Below, piece by piece: positions 7,738 through 16,784 of a DNA stretch of 44,162 nucleotides. The translations under genes were made by a program, and so were the position numbers. This stretch comes from an uncultured Eubacteriales bacterium (lineage in GTDB: Bacteria; Bacillota; Clostridia; Christensenellales; Aristaeellaceae): positions 1 to 44,162 of the forward strand of contig CADASI010000038.1 of the NCBI GenBank assembly GCA_902790525.1, given 5' to 3'. Position 1 is the first letter of the stretch. Every line of letters starts with the position of its first letter. Under the pieces are notes generated by a model. The model was not told where the DNA came from. It worked only from the letters and a program-made list of their open reading frames with translations, and did not search any database.

Positions 7738-10006
7738 CGAAAACACCACTCAGCCTGTTTTCCCACTGCCGCAGCTTCTCGGGATCATCGAACCAGTATT
7801 CCCGGAGCGTGGGAAGAATGTCATAGTATACCACAGCCTTCATCCATTCGTCGGTGCATTCCTGCTGGTTGCAGAAATAGCTGTGGCCGATGCGGAAGCC
7901 CGCCCCCAGCGCCGGGTCCTTCAGGATGGCGCGGTTCAGTTCGCGGACGCATTCGATCAGCCGGTCAAAGGTCTCGTTGTCCAGCCCCTTCTGGTAAGCC
8001 TGGAAGCCCTCCGTGTCGAAACCCGGCTCCATATCATAGAAGCTGAACCGACGGCGCAGCGCATAGTCGATCAGCGCCAGGCTGCGGTCCGCAGTGTTCA
8101 TCATGCCGATGATGTAGATGTTCTCCGGCACGGTGAAGGGCTTGCGGGTATAGGCCAGCGTGGCGGGTGTGCCGCGATAGTCCTTCTCAATCAGCATCAG
8201 CAGCTCGCCGAAGATCTTGCTCAGATTGCCCCGGTTGATCTCGTCGATGATGAAGAAGTAATCCCGGTTCCTATCCTGTCCGGCGCGCTGGCAGAATTCG
8301 TAGAATATGCCCTCGGTCAGCTTGAATCCTTCCCCGTCGGGCTTGTAGCCCATGATGAAATCCTCATAGGCGTAATTCTGATGGAACTGGACAAACTGGA
8401 TACGGGATTCGTCCTGCGCGCCCATTATGGACCAGGCCAGCCGCTTGGCGGCGAAGGTCTTGCCCACGCCCGGCGCGCCCTGGAGAATGACGTTCTTCCG
8501 GTGTTTGAGCAGGGCGACCAGGGTGTCGTACCGCTCGCCGGACATGTAAACCTGATTCAGGAAGGCCGCTTTGTCGTAGGGATCGACTGCCGGGGCTTCG
8601 ATCTCCGGCTCGGGGGTTTCCAGTTCGATATCGCTTTCTTTCTCGGCATACAGTGGCACGTTCGACAGGTCAAACTGATCCAGCGCGTCGCTCAATTCCT
8701 TTCGGAGCTTCCAGACGTATGATCCCTGTTCTTTTTCCTTGTCAGCAGGTTTTCCAAGGTATATGACTGGCCACCATCGAGAGTTTTCCGAATCCCTCGG
8801 CATCACCGGGCATCCCGTTTTCTCGACGATTCGACGGGCCAAGTAGGTAGAACCGCTTAGATAATAGTTTTTGCTTTCGCCGTATTTGATGGCAAGCTGT
8901 GTGCAGGTCGCAGCACCGCCGTAATCCTTAAAGCGCTTGACAATTGCCAGCGAGGAATCAAAGAATACTTCTTTGTCTCCCAGCAGCGCAAGCCATTGCT
9001 CCATGGTCAAGCCTGGTGTGTATTCCTCTTGCGTGGGCCACCATTCTTCTTCCTGATCCGGCTGATAATTCCTCAATCCCCACACGCCGCTGCCTATCCC
9101 TTCCACGGAATAGAACAGATCATCGTTTCCTTCAACATAAGACTGAGCGTCCGTACTATGGCTCTGGATCTCTCGGGAAACAGCATTGGTCCATGCCGGA
9201 TTGGTGAGGATGCTCTGGAGTTTTCCCCGTTCCTTCATGACACGGCAGATATCATTGAGATGCCCCCTGCCGCCGAGACTCTTGAGGGCTTCGGTGATTT
9301 CGGACAGATACGTCACCTTGCTTTTCTGAGAATAATATCGACTGATATAAAACACCACATCCATGGTCAATGTGCGCAACTCACTGTCCGGCCAGCAGGA
9401 TTCCGTCAGATGTGATTTCAGCAACTCAATCAGTTCGGTATCCTTGAGCAACTCCTCTCGGATTTCATTAAAGAAAGTGATCCAATTGCGAATGTTGGCC
9501 ACATAGGCACCTTTCTTGAACACATAATTCGCCACCAGTACCTTTGCAGCTTCCTTCACCTCACTATACTTGTAATCAGAATAAGTGTCAGGATAGCGTA
9601 GCCATAAGTACACAGAAATAGCATTCTCTTTTTGAAAGTGGCTGATGGCTCCATCACCGTACTTTTCCAACATCACGTCAGCCTGGGTCTTGAATGCCTG
9701 TATGCGTTCAACGACATCCCGGCTCTCGTCATAGAGGGCAATAAACGCTCCTCTCACTTCTTCCGGAGCCTTTTCTGCAAAGATTTGAATCATACCTCTT
9801 GGGAAATAACTGCCGGAAGTCAGTAAATTGCCAGTCTTATCCAAAGATCGCTTCAGCATATCCGGAAAGTTAACCGCATTAACATTCCAGTTGTCCTGGA
9901 AGCACTTTACTGCCTCCCACTTGTAGTGTTCTTCCTTCCACTGGAATTCCGTGAAATCACGCTTGTAATCCGCGATCACATCCTTGAGTATTTCCCTGTC
10001 AAACAT
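7730..10006 (-). CDS. mcrB: McrB-type AAA+ GTPase with N-terminal HARE-HTH-like region
   Basis: This 758-residue motor subunit has Walker A GAPGVGKT (510-517), Walker B FFIIDEINR (584-592) and the McrB signature MNTADRSLALIDYALRRRF (636-654). The N-terminal ~450 residues would supply target recognition. They include a winged-helix, HARE-HTH-like segment (about 233-312, ending in GSGVWGLR), often associated with modified-DNA recognition; this is inference. GAGGAGG stands 8 bases before the ATG. It lies 50 bp after the PLD-helicase gene and overlaps mcrC, forming a canonical McrBC pair inside a larger leftward operon. N6-methylation by the upstream methylase would have to be compatible with its specificity. 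Confidence 0.9.
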   Translation of the reverse strand: MFDREILKDVIADYKRDFTEFQWKEEHYKWEAVKCFQDNWNVNAVNFPDMLKRSLDKTGNLLTSGSYFPRGMIQIFAEKAPEEVRGAFIALYDESRDVVERIQAFKTQADVMLEKYGDGAISHFQKENAISVYLWLRYPDTYSDYKYSEVKEAAKVLVANYVFKKGAYVANIRNWITFFNEIREELLKDTELIELLKSHLTESCWPDSELRTLTMDVVFYISRYYSQKSKVTYLSEITEALKSLGGRGHLNDICRVMKERGKLQSILTNPAWTNAVSREIQSHSTDAQSYVEGNDDLFYSVEGIGSGVWGLRNYQPDQEEEWWPTQEEYTPGLTMEQWLALLGDKEVFFDSSLAIVKRFKDYGGAATCTQLAIKYGESKNYYLSGSTYLARRIVEKTGCPVMPRDSENSRWWPVIYLGKPADKEKEQGSYVWKLRKELSDALDQFDLSNVPLYAEKESDIELETPEPEIEAPAVDPYDKAAFLNQVYMSGERYDTLVALLKHRKNVILQGAPGVGKTFAAKRLAWSIMGAQDESRIQFVQFHQNYAYEDFIMGYKPDGEGFKLTEGIFYEFCQRAGQDRNRDYFFIIDEINRGNLSKIFGELLMLIEKDYRGTPATLAYTRKPFTVPENIYIIGMMNTADRSLALIDYALRRRFSFYDMEPGFDTEGFQAYQKGLDNETFDRLIECVRELNRAILKDPALGAGFRIGHSYFCNQQECTDEWMKAVVYYDILPTLREYWFDDPEKLRQWENRLSGVFDD

Positions 10007-10056
10007 GGCACAGCCTCCTCTGCCTGTATACTCCTATCATCAAAGCGTATTTCTAT

Positions 10057-10923
10057 TTACCCCATCACCTGCTGCGTCTTCCTCAGGAACTTCGCCGGGA
10101 TCTCCTGATGCAGCTGCCACACGATGTTCATGGGGCGGCTGCCGGTGTGGCGGACATAATCCGCCGTGCCGAGGAAGGTATAAGGCGCGGCGCCACAGGC
10201 GTCGCTCTTGGTCTCCCGGACGAAAAGCAGCACATGGCTGCCACGGGATTTGTGGTTGATGTAGCGCTGGCCGGTAGGCGAATCGGCGCTGGTGGTGGAC
10301 TGGCTCTGCCAGTGGAACAGCCGGGAATTGATGGAATAGTCGTTGTACATCGTCGTGGGCGAATACTCCTTATCCGACTTGTTCAGCGTAATGAGCAGCA
10401 CGTCGGTCTGTTTGTCGGCCAGCCATTTCACGCCCTCGCGCAGCGTCTTGGGCTTCATGAAATCCAGCGCCAGCAGCAGCTGGTCGCGGGTATAGGCACA
10501 GTGCACGTCCAGCGGACAATCGTAAGGCAGGTCCGCCGGGGCGTCAATGAAGTCGATGGTATCCAGCTTGTATTTCAGAAGCTCGATCAGCTCGCCCAGC
10601 ATGACCGGGCTGTCCGCCAGTGCATACAGTCTCTCCAAAACTGCGTCCGCACTGAAATCCTCAATGACCTCCTGCCACACGGTCACATAGAACATATTGA
10701 GCATCCGCTTCTCGTTCTCGCCCAAGGCGGTAAAATCCACGTCGTCCAGCCTCGGCAGAATGTCCAGCAGGAAGCCGATCCAGCGCCGGGAGTCGATGGC
10801 GCACAACCGACTGAACGCTTTGGTCAGCACGTCCTCCACCGGCTCGGCGAAATCATCCCGTACGCCGGCCTCGGCGCACAGCCGGGCGAAGTTGAATATG
10901 GCATAGATGGTGCGTACGTCCAT
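10057..10923 (-). CDS. C-terminal DUF3427 part of the frameshifted PLD-helicase
   Basis: This frame continues the helicase protein. Reading back through 11030 it gives SYGFRAGLVSRIASFEED and then LPLTLENFLTYHHMDVRTIY, which belongs directly after the helicase C-terminus. The conserved end (FLGTADYVRHTGSRPMNIVW) is typical of DUF3427, a C-terminal domain found on PLD-nuclease helicases. The MDVRTIY methionine at 10923 has no good ribosome site, so this is probably not an independent gene. A one-base loss (or two-base gain) near 11025-11032 separates the frames. It could be a real inactivation, a sequence error or, less likely, programmed frameshifting. Confidence 0.7.
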   Translation of the reverse strand: MDVRTIYAIFNFARLCAEAGVRDDFAEPVEDVLTKAFSRLCAIDSRRWIGFLLDILPRLDDVDFTALGENEKRMLNMFYVTVWQEVIEDFSADAVLERLYALADSPVMLGELIELLKYKLDTIDFIDAPADLPYDCPLDVHCAYTRDQLLLALDFMKPKTLREGVKWLADKQTDVLLITLNKSDKEYSPTTMYNDYSINSRLFHWQSQSTTSADSPTGQRYINHKSRGSHVLLFVRETKSDACGAAPYTFLGTADYVRHTGSRPMNIVWQLHQEIPAKFLRKTQQVMG

Positions 10924-10952
10924 ATGGTGATACGTCAGGAAGTTCTCCAGCG

Positions 10953-13142
10953 TCAGCGGCAGGCCGCTGTCCTCCTCGAAGGACGCGATGCGGCTGACCA
11001 GCCCCGCCCGGAAGCCGTAGCTCTCTCCAGTTGGATGTAACAGCCCTTCGGCACGGACACGAACCCGTGGCGCAGCTCCTGCTCCACGCTGTGGTTGGTG
11101 TTATCCAGCAGCGCGGCAAACTTCTCCTCGAAGTTGTACTTGCGGTTGGCCGCGCCGATGAAGTCCAGCACCGTGAGGCATTCCTTCCCCTCGGCCAGGC
11201 GCAGGCCGCGCCCCAGTTGCTGGAGGAAGATCGTCAGCGATTCCGTGGGCCGCAGAAACAGCACCGTATTCACCTCGGGGATGTCCACACCTTCGTTGTA
11301 AATGTCCACCACGAACAGCACACGAAGTTCGCCCCTGACCAGCCTCTCCTGGGCAGAGGCGCGCACATCGTCCCGGCTGTCGCCGGTCAGCGCCAGCGCG
11401 GGCACGCCGCAGTGGTTGAAGTAGTCCGCCATGAACCGCGCGTGCTCGATGGAGACACAGAATCCCAGGGCCCGCACGTCGTTCATGTCGGTCACATATT
11501 TATCCATGCTGCGCAGGATGTGGTCGGCGCGCTTCTCCGCCACGCCCTGGCTGAGCGTGTACAGATTGCTCAGCTCCGACCGGTCATAGCCGCCTCGCAC
11601 CCAGCGCAGGTCGTCCAGGTCCACGGTGTCCGACACGCCGAAGTACTGGAACGGGCACAGCAGCTTGCGGTTGATGGCCTCCGGCAGGCGAATCTCCGCC
11701 GCGACGCGCCGGTCGAAATACCTGTAGATGTCCTGGCCGTCCATGCGCTCCGGCGTGGCGGTCAGGCCCAGCAGCACCTTGGGCTGGAAGTGAGTGAGCG
11801 CCTTTTCATAGGATTGCGCCGCCGCATGGTGGGATTCGTCGATGACGATATAATCGTAATAATCAGCGGGGAGCCGCTGGTCCAGCACCTGGGAGTTCAG
11901 CGTCTGCACCGACACGAACAGGTGCTCCAGGCTCTCCGGACGATAATTACCCACGTAGAGCTCACCGAAGTTGACGTCCTTCAGCACCCCGGCGAAGGTC
12001 GCCTGGCTCTGCTTCAGTATCTCCTCCCGGTGGGCGATGAACAGCAGACGGTTGGCCCTGCCGGGATTTTGTTTGCAGAAGCGGCGATAGTCGAAGGCGG
12101 CGATCACGGTCTTGCCCGTGCCGGTGGCGGCGACGATCAGGTTGCGAGTGGAGCCGCGCACCTCGCGCTCGGCCAGTAGCTTGTCCAGGATCTCCTGCTG
12201 ATAGGGATAGGGCCGGATGTCGAACAAAAACTGGGGATGCTCCCGGTCGTAGTGCTCGGCCTTGAGTGCCTCCACCAGCCGGGGCCGCATGTCCGGGCCG
12301 TACAACTCGAATTCGTCCGAGTGCCAGTAGGTGTCGAAGGTTGCCGCGATCTTGCGGATCGTCGCGGGCAGGTCCTTCGCCGTGACCTTCACGTTCCACT
12401 CCAGGCCGCTGGAAATGGCGACGTTGGACAGATTCGACGAGCCCACATAGGCCGTGGTGAAGCCGGTCTCCCGATAGAACACATAGGTCTTGGCGTGCAG
12501 GCGCGTGCGCTTGGTATCGTAGCTGACCTTGATGCGGGCGTTCGGCAGCGCGGCCAGCGCCTCCACGGCCTTGACGTCCGTCGCACCCATGTAGGACGTG
12601 GTGATGATGCGCAACTCCCCGCCCCGCCGAGCGAACGCCTCCAGGTCCTCGAGGATCAGCCGCAGGCCGCTCCACTTGATGAAGGACACCAGCATATCGA
12701 TGCGGTCGGCGCTGGCGATCTCCTTCTTGAGCTCGGAAAACATCTGCGGCTCGTGCACCGCGCCGGTGAACAGGCTGCTCTGGGCGATGGAGGTCTCCGG
12801 GCGCACGGCGTCGCGCGCCGTCTTCCCCAGCGCCAGCGCCGGGTCCTGCTCCGCCAGCAGCGCCATCAGCTGCTCCGCACGGTCGTCGATGCCCTGGCCG
12901 TCCGTCTCCGGGAGCAGCCCGATCAGCCGGTTTGCCAGCGCCACCTGATCCGCCACGTCGCCCCGCCCCTCGGCCATGCCGGACAGCGCCCGCTTCGCCG
13001 CCTCCGCGATGTACCGCGAAAGCACCTCCGCCGCCTCGGCAGGGTCGACAGGCGCGACAGACTTGCGCTCCGCTGGAATAGCCTCCAATTCCTGGCGCAG
13101 CGCGCGGTTGATCAGTTGTTCGTAGAGACCAGGGTGGAGCAT
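10953..13142 (-). CDS. PLD-nuclease / SF2 helicase, N-terminal part (frameshifted)
   Basis: In this 729-residue frame an N-terminal helical region is followed by a phospholipase-D-type nuclease domain (RLHAKTYVF with H216 and K218; GSSNLS 235-240). A superfamily 2 helicase follows, with Walker A AATGTGKT (338-345), DESH (435-438) and a C-terminal QQLGRGLR motif VI. Such proteins act as restriction-type DNA translocase-nucleases. The last ~20 residues (after GCYIQLER) are out of frame and lack similarity; the true C-terminal DUF3427 domain lies in the next frame down to 10057, giving a family-typical ~1,025 residues. The ATG at 13142 has GAGGA 8 bases upstream. It sits 31 bp after the DGQHR-NDT gene. 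Confidence 0.85.
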   Translation of the reverse strand: MLHPGLYEQLINRALRQELEAIPAERKSVAPVDPAEAAEVLSRYIAEAAKRALSGMAEGRGDVADQVALANRLIGLLPETDGQGIDDRAEQLMALLAEQDPALALGKTARDAVRPETSIAQSSLFTGAVHEPQMFSELKKEIASADRIDMLVSFIKWSGLRLILEDLEAFARRGGELRIITTSYMGATDVKAVEALAALPNARIKVSYDTKRTRLHAKTYVFYRETGFTTAYVGSSNLSNVAISSGLEWNVKVTAKDLPATIRKIAATFDTYWHSDEFELYGPDMRPRLVEALKAEHYDREHPQFLFDIRPYPYQQEILDKLLAEREVRGSTRNLIVAATGTGKTVIAAFDYRRFCKQNPGRANRLLFIAHREEILKQSQATFAGVLKDVNFGELYVGNYRPESLEHLFVSVQTLNSQVLDQRLPADYYDYIVIDESHHAAAQSYEKALTHFQPKVLLGLTATPERMDGQDIYRYFDRRVAAEIRLPEAINRKLLCPFQYFGVSDTVDLDDLRWVRGGYDRSELSNLYTLSQGVAEKRADHILRSMDKYVTDMNDVRALGFCVSIEHARFMADYFNHCGVPALALTGDSRDDVRASAQERLVRGELRVLFVVDIYNEGVDIPEVNTVLFLRPTESLTIFLQQLGRGLRLAEGKECLTVLDFIGAANRKYNFEEKFAALLDNTNHSVEQELRHGFVSVPKGCYIQLERATASGRGWSAASRPSRRTAACR

Positions 13143-13173
13143 AACACATCCTCATTCCATTAGCTGTGTTGAT

Positions 13174-14604
13174 CTACCTAACACCATAGAAATCCTTTAT
13201 TTTTTGAAGAAGCCTCGGCCTTAGGTCCGTCTGGTTTTTATAACGGAGTTGATCATACATGGTGATGTTGGAGCCAATCTCTTGCTTTGGATCAACACCG
13301 TCACGGGTATGATATAGTAATAGCACAGGCTTGTTTAAAGCTTGAGCATATCCGATTTCATGATGAACATTCTTATTACCATAAGAAAGATCCGCTATTA
13401 CTAAAGCAGACTCTCGGATTCCTTTCACAATTCTTTTATAGATGTCATCCGAGTATCCGTCGCTATGTTCATCGACTTTAATGATCTCAAAGTCAATCTT
13501 ATTCTCATCCTTGAGTATTTTCTGCACATCCTTTACTGTTTGATATGTATCTTGAGTATCAATACAGAACTGCATAGACATAAACACTTTCTTAGGCATA
13601 TTGTCATACACCTTGTCAAAAATGCTTATTAAATCTGCCATATGAATACCTTTTGCCTCAGTGATACAATTATCTTTGATCCAATACAGGAATCGCACAT
13701 ACTTCTTTTCATCCACCAGTTTGTAATACGATAAAGCTCCTATGACAGACAGATTTTCGGTGCCGCTGCACACGCTTGCTTCTTTCAACGCCAATTCTAT
13801 CTTAGGTAATTGATTGACAAAAGCATCAACGGAAGCTTCATCCTCGTTCAAAACTTTTGCTTTCAAAAGAAGAGTGAATTCCTCCAATAAATACGTATAC
13901 TCTTCTCCTCGAATAAGGAATTGAATGAATGGATAATCGCCAAAACGCACTTTATTTGCTACTTGTCGCGCAAGGTAATACTCCCAGCCGAAGGAAGGAT
14001 CAGTCTTTAACTTACTATCTGTAAATACATCCTTGCTTTCTAAAATCACCTTCAGATTCTGTTCAAGCTTTAGTGGGATTTGTTTCGCGTTTATATTGTG
14101 AAAAATCGCTCTTGAGTACTGTGATTCTTCTTCCTGGTTTCTGCACAGGACAAGGCAAAATGGTACCTTAAAATCCGTTATCACATCATCGGACGCAGAT
14201 AAGCGATGGTTTCCATCTATTCTATTGAGCTTAACCTTACTCTCATCAAATGTAATGTGTGCTATTTGATTCTTGTCACCAGCACTGTGACGGAATATAG
14301 AAAAATTAAACACACCAAGACTTTTGTTCCATTCTCTATTTGAGCGGAAGGCTTCATAGAAATCTTGGACCTCTTCAAAATTACCATCGGATAATAACGA
14401 CACAGACAATACAACCTCAGGGAAAAATCTATATTCTCCCTGATTAAGGAAACGCGCCATCTCCCCGGCGTGTTCTGCAATCAGATCACGCTGGACGTCA
14501 GGATTTCTTTCAGATACTCCACTCAGTTGTTTATATGAAGCGTATCCCCTTATGCACAGGAAATTTCCCATCGAGAATTCCATTAATCCACTAAGCCTTG
14601 CCAT
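13174..14604 (-). CDS. DGQHR-domain protein fused to a nucleoside deoxyribosyltransferase-like domain
   Basis: This 476-residue protein joins two defence-related parts. The N-terminal ~330 residues contain NRIDGNHRLSA (near 128-138), the D-G-x-H-R motif of DndB/DGQHR-type, ParB-like proteins. The C-terminal ~140 residues start at VFMSMQF and end with ALVIADLSYGNKNVHHEIGY; the glutamate of HEIGYA (E416) matches the catalytic Glu of the nucleoside 2-deoxyribosyltransferase superfamily, related forms of which act as NAD- or nucleotide-processing effectors in anti-phage systems. GAGGAG precedes the ATG by 9 bases. It lies 14 bp after the HEPN gene, in the same operon. The fusion suggests a sensor-effector protein; this is inference. 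Confidence 0.7.
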   Translation of the reverse strand: MARLSGLMEFSMGNFLCIRGYASYKQLSGVSERNPDVQRDLIAEHAGEMARFLNQGEYRFFPEVVLSVSLLSDGNFEEVQDFYEAFRSNREWNKSLGVFNFSIFRHSAGDKNQIAHITFDESKVKLNRIDGNHRLSASDDVITDFKVPFCLVLCRNQEEESQYSRAIFHNINAKQIPLKLEQNLKVILESKDVFTDSKLKTDPSFGWEYYLARQVANKVRFGDYPFIQFLIRGEEYTYLLEEFTLLLKAKVLNEDEASVDAFVNQLPKIELALKEASVCSGTENLSVIGALSYYKLVDEKKYVRFLYWIKDNCITEAKGIHMADLISIFDKVYDNMPKKVFMSMQFCIDTQDTYQTVKDVQKILKDENKIDFEIIKVDEHSDGYSDDIYKRIVKGIRESALVIADLSYGNKNVHHEIGYAQALNKPVLLLYHTRDGVDPKQEIGSNITMYDQLRYKNQTDLRPRLLQKIKDFYGVR

Positions 14605-14618
14605 TTGTAACGACTCCT

Positions 14619-15353
14619 CTATTCAGTAATATTCGAGTACTTCACGCCCTCATCAATCTTGTACATCAGCATACTGGCGTACATCAACCGGCGCATAGCC
14701 TCTTCTCTGGATATGACAACATCATTGGAATGAGCCTTCGGATTGCGCAGGGCAGACATAGCCCCGGCAAGCATTTGCATATAGCCCAGTTGGGTGTTCA
14801 TCCCTGTATCATCGGTCAGATCGCAAAACTTTATCATCGGATTGTTTTTCGAGAACACTTTATTCATTGCATCTGCACCATCTGGAACGGGATCATTGGG
14901 CCGGAGCTTATGAAACAGCTTTTTCACCCGGGCATTGATTTCAATGAAAGCATCTGCTGCTGCGTTGGCATAGGAGCCATCAACAAACAGTTTCTTTGAT
15001 GATTTTTGGATCAAAGGATGAATATATGCCCATTTTTCATCCTCGGGTTCTGGATTGTTTCTCCTCGCCTGTCGTTTCCCTTCAAGGTAATCCAGCCCGA
15101 AAATGATCTCACCCAGTGCATAGGGGTTCAGCATGGCCTGCCCATACTGATTTGTATAGAACAACCTATCCTTAGATCGTATCAACTGACTGGCAATTTG
15201 CGGCTCATATTTCTCGGCGTCTTTTGCTATAGCAATAATATCTTCCCGGATACTCGACGCTCGATTGGCATCGAATGGGAGCATGGTGATATTTGGTATA
15301 CTTGCTGTCTGTCTAAGCCGACTTATGAATGTGGTCAGGAATAATGAATTCAT
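14619..15353 (-). CDS. HEPN-type Abi_Ymh (TIGR02391) family protein
   Basis: The 244-residue protein matches the TIGR02391/Abi_Ymh family: FVDGSYANAAADAFIEIN in the middle, then GYMQMLAGAMSALRNPKAH. RNPKAH (R203 to H208) is a perfect R-x4-H HEPN ribonuclease motif. Proteins of this family are often found inside type I restriction loci and are thought to act in abortive infection, probably by cutting RNA. The ATG lies only 3 bp after the hsdS stop, with GGGAGA in front, so it is co-translated with the restriction genes. An RNase effector role is inferred from the motif. Confidence 0.8.
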   Translation of the reverse strand: MNSLFLTTFISRLRQTASIPNITMLPFDANRASSIREDIIAIAKDAEKYEPQIASQLIRSKDRLFYTNQYGQAMLNPYALGEIIFGLDYLEGKRQARRNNPEPEDEKWAYIHPLIQKSSKKLFVDGSYANAAADAFIEINARVKKLFHKLRPNDPVPDGADAMNKVFSKNNPMIKFCDLTDDTGMNTQLGYMQMLAGAMSALRNPKAHSNDVVISREEAMRRLMYASMLMYKIDEGVKYSNITE

Positions 15354-15356
15354 TAT

Positions 15357-16784
15357 CTATTCTCCCAACAATTCTTTCTCAAACTGTGCCTTGGCTTCGG
15401 CCCATTCTTTGGCTGCTTCTTTTCGCAGCTCGTTTGCCTGGCTTCTGCGTCGCATGATTTCCGCGGCAATCTCATCCTGTATGCTCTTATCGGGAAGAGG
15501 GATTCGTACTTTTTTCAGGGTTTCAATGTTGATGCCTGCTTGGTTATTGAAATTGGTACACAACAGTTTCCAGTACCCGATGCTGAGCAGCACATTGAAG
15601 AAGGCAGCAACATAATACGGATTAACCCCATCTTTGACGGTTATCCGCGTCATGTGGTTGGATGTTGCGCAAAGCACATCCTGGTCAAAAACCGTTGTTT
15701 TGCCAACCAAATCAGGCGAATTGGTGTTATTGAATATCACCTCGCCCTTTTGGCAGTAATCTTCCGACTTTAATCTATCCTTTGGCACGTACTTCTTCGT
15801 CTCAAACGACAGTTCCCCCTCTGGTGTAATGCTAAAGGGGCGCAATTGAGCAACCCGTTGATCATCCGGCAGATCATCCGCTTGATCTTGCTTACCTGCC
15901 GCGAATCCTGTAACAATTCTATTGCAAATAGCACCTATTTCCGTCGATGGATAAAAGGACCTTTCGATTTGTTTCCTGAAGCTTTCGAATTTCGGGGTGT
16001 AATAATCTACATCTAATCTCGCTGTTATATCACACAATCGTATTGAGTGACAAAGCACTTGGCCCTCTCTATCAAAACAAAGCCCAAGTCTGTCAAGTAC
16101 CATATTTGTATGACCTAATAACAACCCATTAGCATGATTTAGTTTTTTGTTTATATAAACTCTTTTCTGTCCTATGTCCCGGGCTAATTCTTCTTGTAGC
16201 AGAGTATCTGGAAGTATTATATCTATATCCGATATATCCGCTACAGTTATTGTCTCTTGCACCCCCCCTGATATTTGCTTTTTTATCAATGCCTTACCAA
16301 GTGCAGAATTCAAATACTCCCAAACATAGTTTGGAGCTATTTCCACATCATTCCAATATTTTTTTAAACGTATCTTTATTACATTCCCACTAATATTGCA
16401 TCCTGCTAATTGTTCTGTAACAAGTCCTGTTTTCCCAACTTCACCACGGACGGTCATGACTAAATCGTTCTTTTGAAGTACTGTCCTCAGGAACCTATTG
16501 TTCGTCTCCTTATCAATAAAGCCAAGGTCATTTATCTTTACCCACTCTCCAGAACGTGCAATATTCTCCCCTTTTATGACACCAATACCGTTTGAAACAT
16601 ATTTTATATTATAAAATGTCGGGTATCGGTATATATCTTCAATTAATTCTCCGAATTTGACTATTGTGTAGGTGGAATTAAGCTTAATCAATTTACCATG
16701 AAGACAATAATCAACATCAAACCGTTTCTTTGTATTCCCCCGTTTTACGGCGAAGACACAAAGGTCATTCGCACCGGGGGTCAT
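15357..16784 (-). CDS. hsdS: Type I restriction-modification specificity subunit
   Basis: This 475-residue protein carries two target-recognition halves. Each ends in the typical conserved region: IDIILPDTLLQEELARDIGQ near residue 200 and VRIPLPDKSIQDEIAAEIMR near 430, followed by a coiled-coil helix. HsdS sets the DNA sequence methylated by the partner methylase. Its ATG overlaps the methylase stop by 4 bp (ATGA). The composition is clearly more AT-rich over the first target domain (about 16050-16750) than in flanking genes, as often seen for exchanged specificity domains. Confidence 0.9.
   Translation of the reverse strand: MTPGANDLCVFAVKRGNTKKRFDVDYCLHGKLIKLNSTYTIVKFGELIEDIYRYPTFYNIKYVSNGIGVIKGENIARSGEWVKINDLGFIDKETNNRFLRTVLQKNDLVMTVRGEVGKTGLVTEQLAGCNISGNVIKIRLKKYWNDVEIAPNYVWEYLNSALGKALIKKQISGGVQETITVADISDIDIILPDTLLQEELARDIGQKRVYINKKLNHANGLLLGHTNMVLDRLGLCFDREGQVLCHSIRLCDITARLDVDYYTPKFESFRKQIERSFYPSTEIGAICNRIVTGFAAGKQDQADDLPDDQRVAQLRPFSITPEGELSFETKKYVPKDRLKSEDYCQKGEVIFNNTNSPDLVGKTTVFDQDVLCATSNHMTRITVKDGVNPYYVAAFFNVLLSIGYWKLLCTNFNNQAGINIETLKKVRIPLPDKSIQDEIAAEIMRRRSQANELRKEAAKEWAEAKAQFEKELLGE

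Noticed and set aside
10853-11119. Independent 88-codon gene at the helicase frameshift
   Set aside because: It is the third frame of the same stretch; no similarity and no ribosome site.
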